5,377 nucleotides of DNA from Pseudomonadota bacterium (GTDB lineage Bacteria > Bdellovibrionota > Bacteriovoracia > Bacteriovoracales > Bacteriovoracaceae), in the NCBI GenBank assembly GCA_023432655.1, contig JAEYUK010000330.1:1-5377 (forward strand). Reading direction: 5' to 3'. The notes beneath the pieces were generated by a model that was not told the DNA's origin, ran no database searches, and was given only the letters and a program-made list of their open reading frames with translations. Position 1 is the first letter of the stretch; each line of letters begins with the position of its first letter. A program made the position numbers and the translations under genes. Positions 5,252-5,377 of this stretch are shown here, piece by piece.

Positions 5252-5377
5252 ATCCCTGGAGCAGTTTTCCTCCGGCTTCCTGTTATCCGGATCAATGTAA
5301 CTGCGAACTCACCCGGGATGCCTTGATTCGCCAACCTTCCGCCTTTTGGAGTTCCCTGGCCTATATCTTTGTGGCAC
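5248..5377 (+). CDS. Probable ceramidase-like (CREST superfamily) membrane protein, 5' end only
   Basis: The frame is open from ATG 5248 to the right edge (43 residues, C-terminus missing). The ATG overlaps the QueD-like stop as ATGA, which implies translational coupling; no Shine-Dalgarno sequence is seen. The residues CNCELTRDALIRQPSAFWSS followed by LAYIFVA match, from memory, the opening of bacterial alkaline-ceramidase-like proteins: a C-x-C-E, then a QP-x-x-x-W-S-S-LA step into the first transmembrane helix. In that superfamily, helices carry histidine and aspartate zinc ligands, none of which lie within this fragment, so the assignment rests on a short stretch. The protein would sit in the inner membrane. 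It could instead be another small multi-pass protein. Confidence 0.5.
   Translation, partial: MNPWSSFPPASCYPDQCNCELTRDALIRQPSAFWSSLAYIFVA

Overview
This window of about 43% G+C (by eye) carries seven packed protein-coding genes, two of them cut by the window edges. No RNA gene, insertion sequence, CRISPR array or phage element was seen. The gene mix is a stand-alone receiver fused to a PilZ-like domain, an exported MsrA, and a DnaQ/UvrC-like fusion. With the base composition and gene style, it suggests a Gram-negative delta-type predator or relative (Bdellovibrionota, Bacteriovorax-like). That placement is an inference from general resemblance; no marker gene in the window proves it.

Layout. 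Positions 1-475 (minus strand) hold the N-terminal part of an unrecognised secreted protein, cut by the left edge. A divergent intergenic stretch (476-580) with three copies of the hexamer AGGTTA/TAACCT separates it from a receiver + PilZ-like response regulator (581-1294, plus). That gene converges with, and overlaps by 4 nt, an exported methionine sulfoxide reductase A (1291-1839, minus). An m5C RNA methyltransferase of the RsmB/NSUN superfamily (1905-2777, plus) diverges from msrA. It in turn converges with, and overlaps by 8 nt, uracil-DNA glycosylase ung (2770-3444, minus). A 76-bp divergent intergenic region containing a perfect 12-bp inverted repeat (3469-3496) separates ung from a plus-strand operon. 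The operon comprises a DEDDh exonuclease with an apparently dead UvrC-like GIY-YIG domain (3521-4798), a QueD-family protein with an altered zinc motif (4808-5251), and the start of a probable ceramidase-like membrane protein (5248 onward, cut by the right edge).

How the genes relate. ung and the exonuclease fusion share one short control region and may both serve DNA repair or proofreading. The QueD-like and ceramidase-like genes follow by tight spacing (9 nt gap, then an ATGA overlap), so they are probably co-transcribed with the exonuclease. The first four genes look like unrelated housekeeping, stress and signalling functions.

Nothing here is clearly a new defence or mobile system. The points most worth a second look are the degenerate GIY-YIG domain, the HGY variant of the QueD zinc motif, the NSUN3/4-like (mitochondrial-type) signature of the methyltransferase, the palindrome between ung and the exonuclease, and several genes whose only upstream signal is a -10-like hexamer 5-6 nt before the ATG, which suggests leaderless transcripts.
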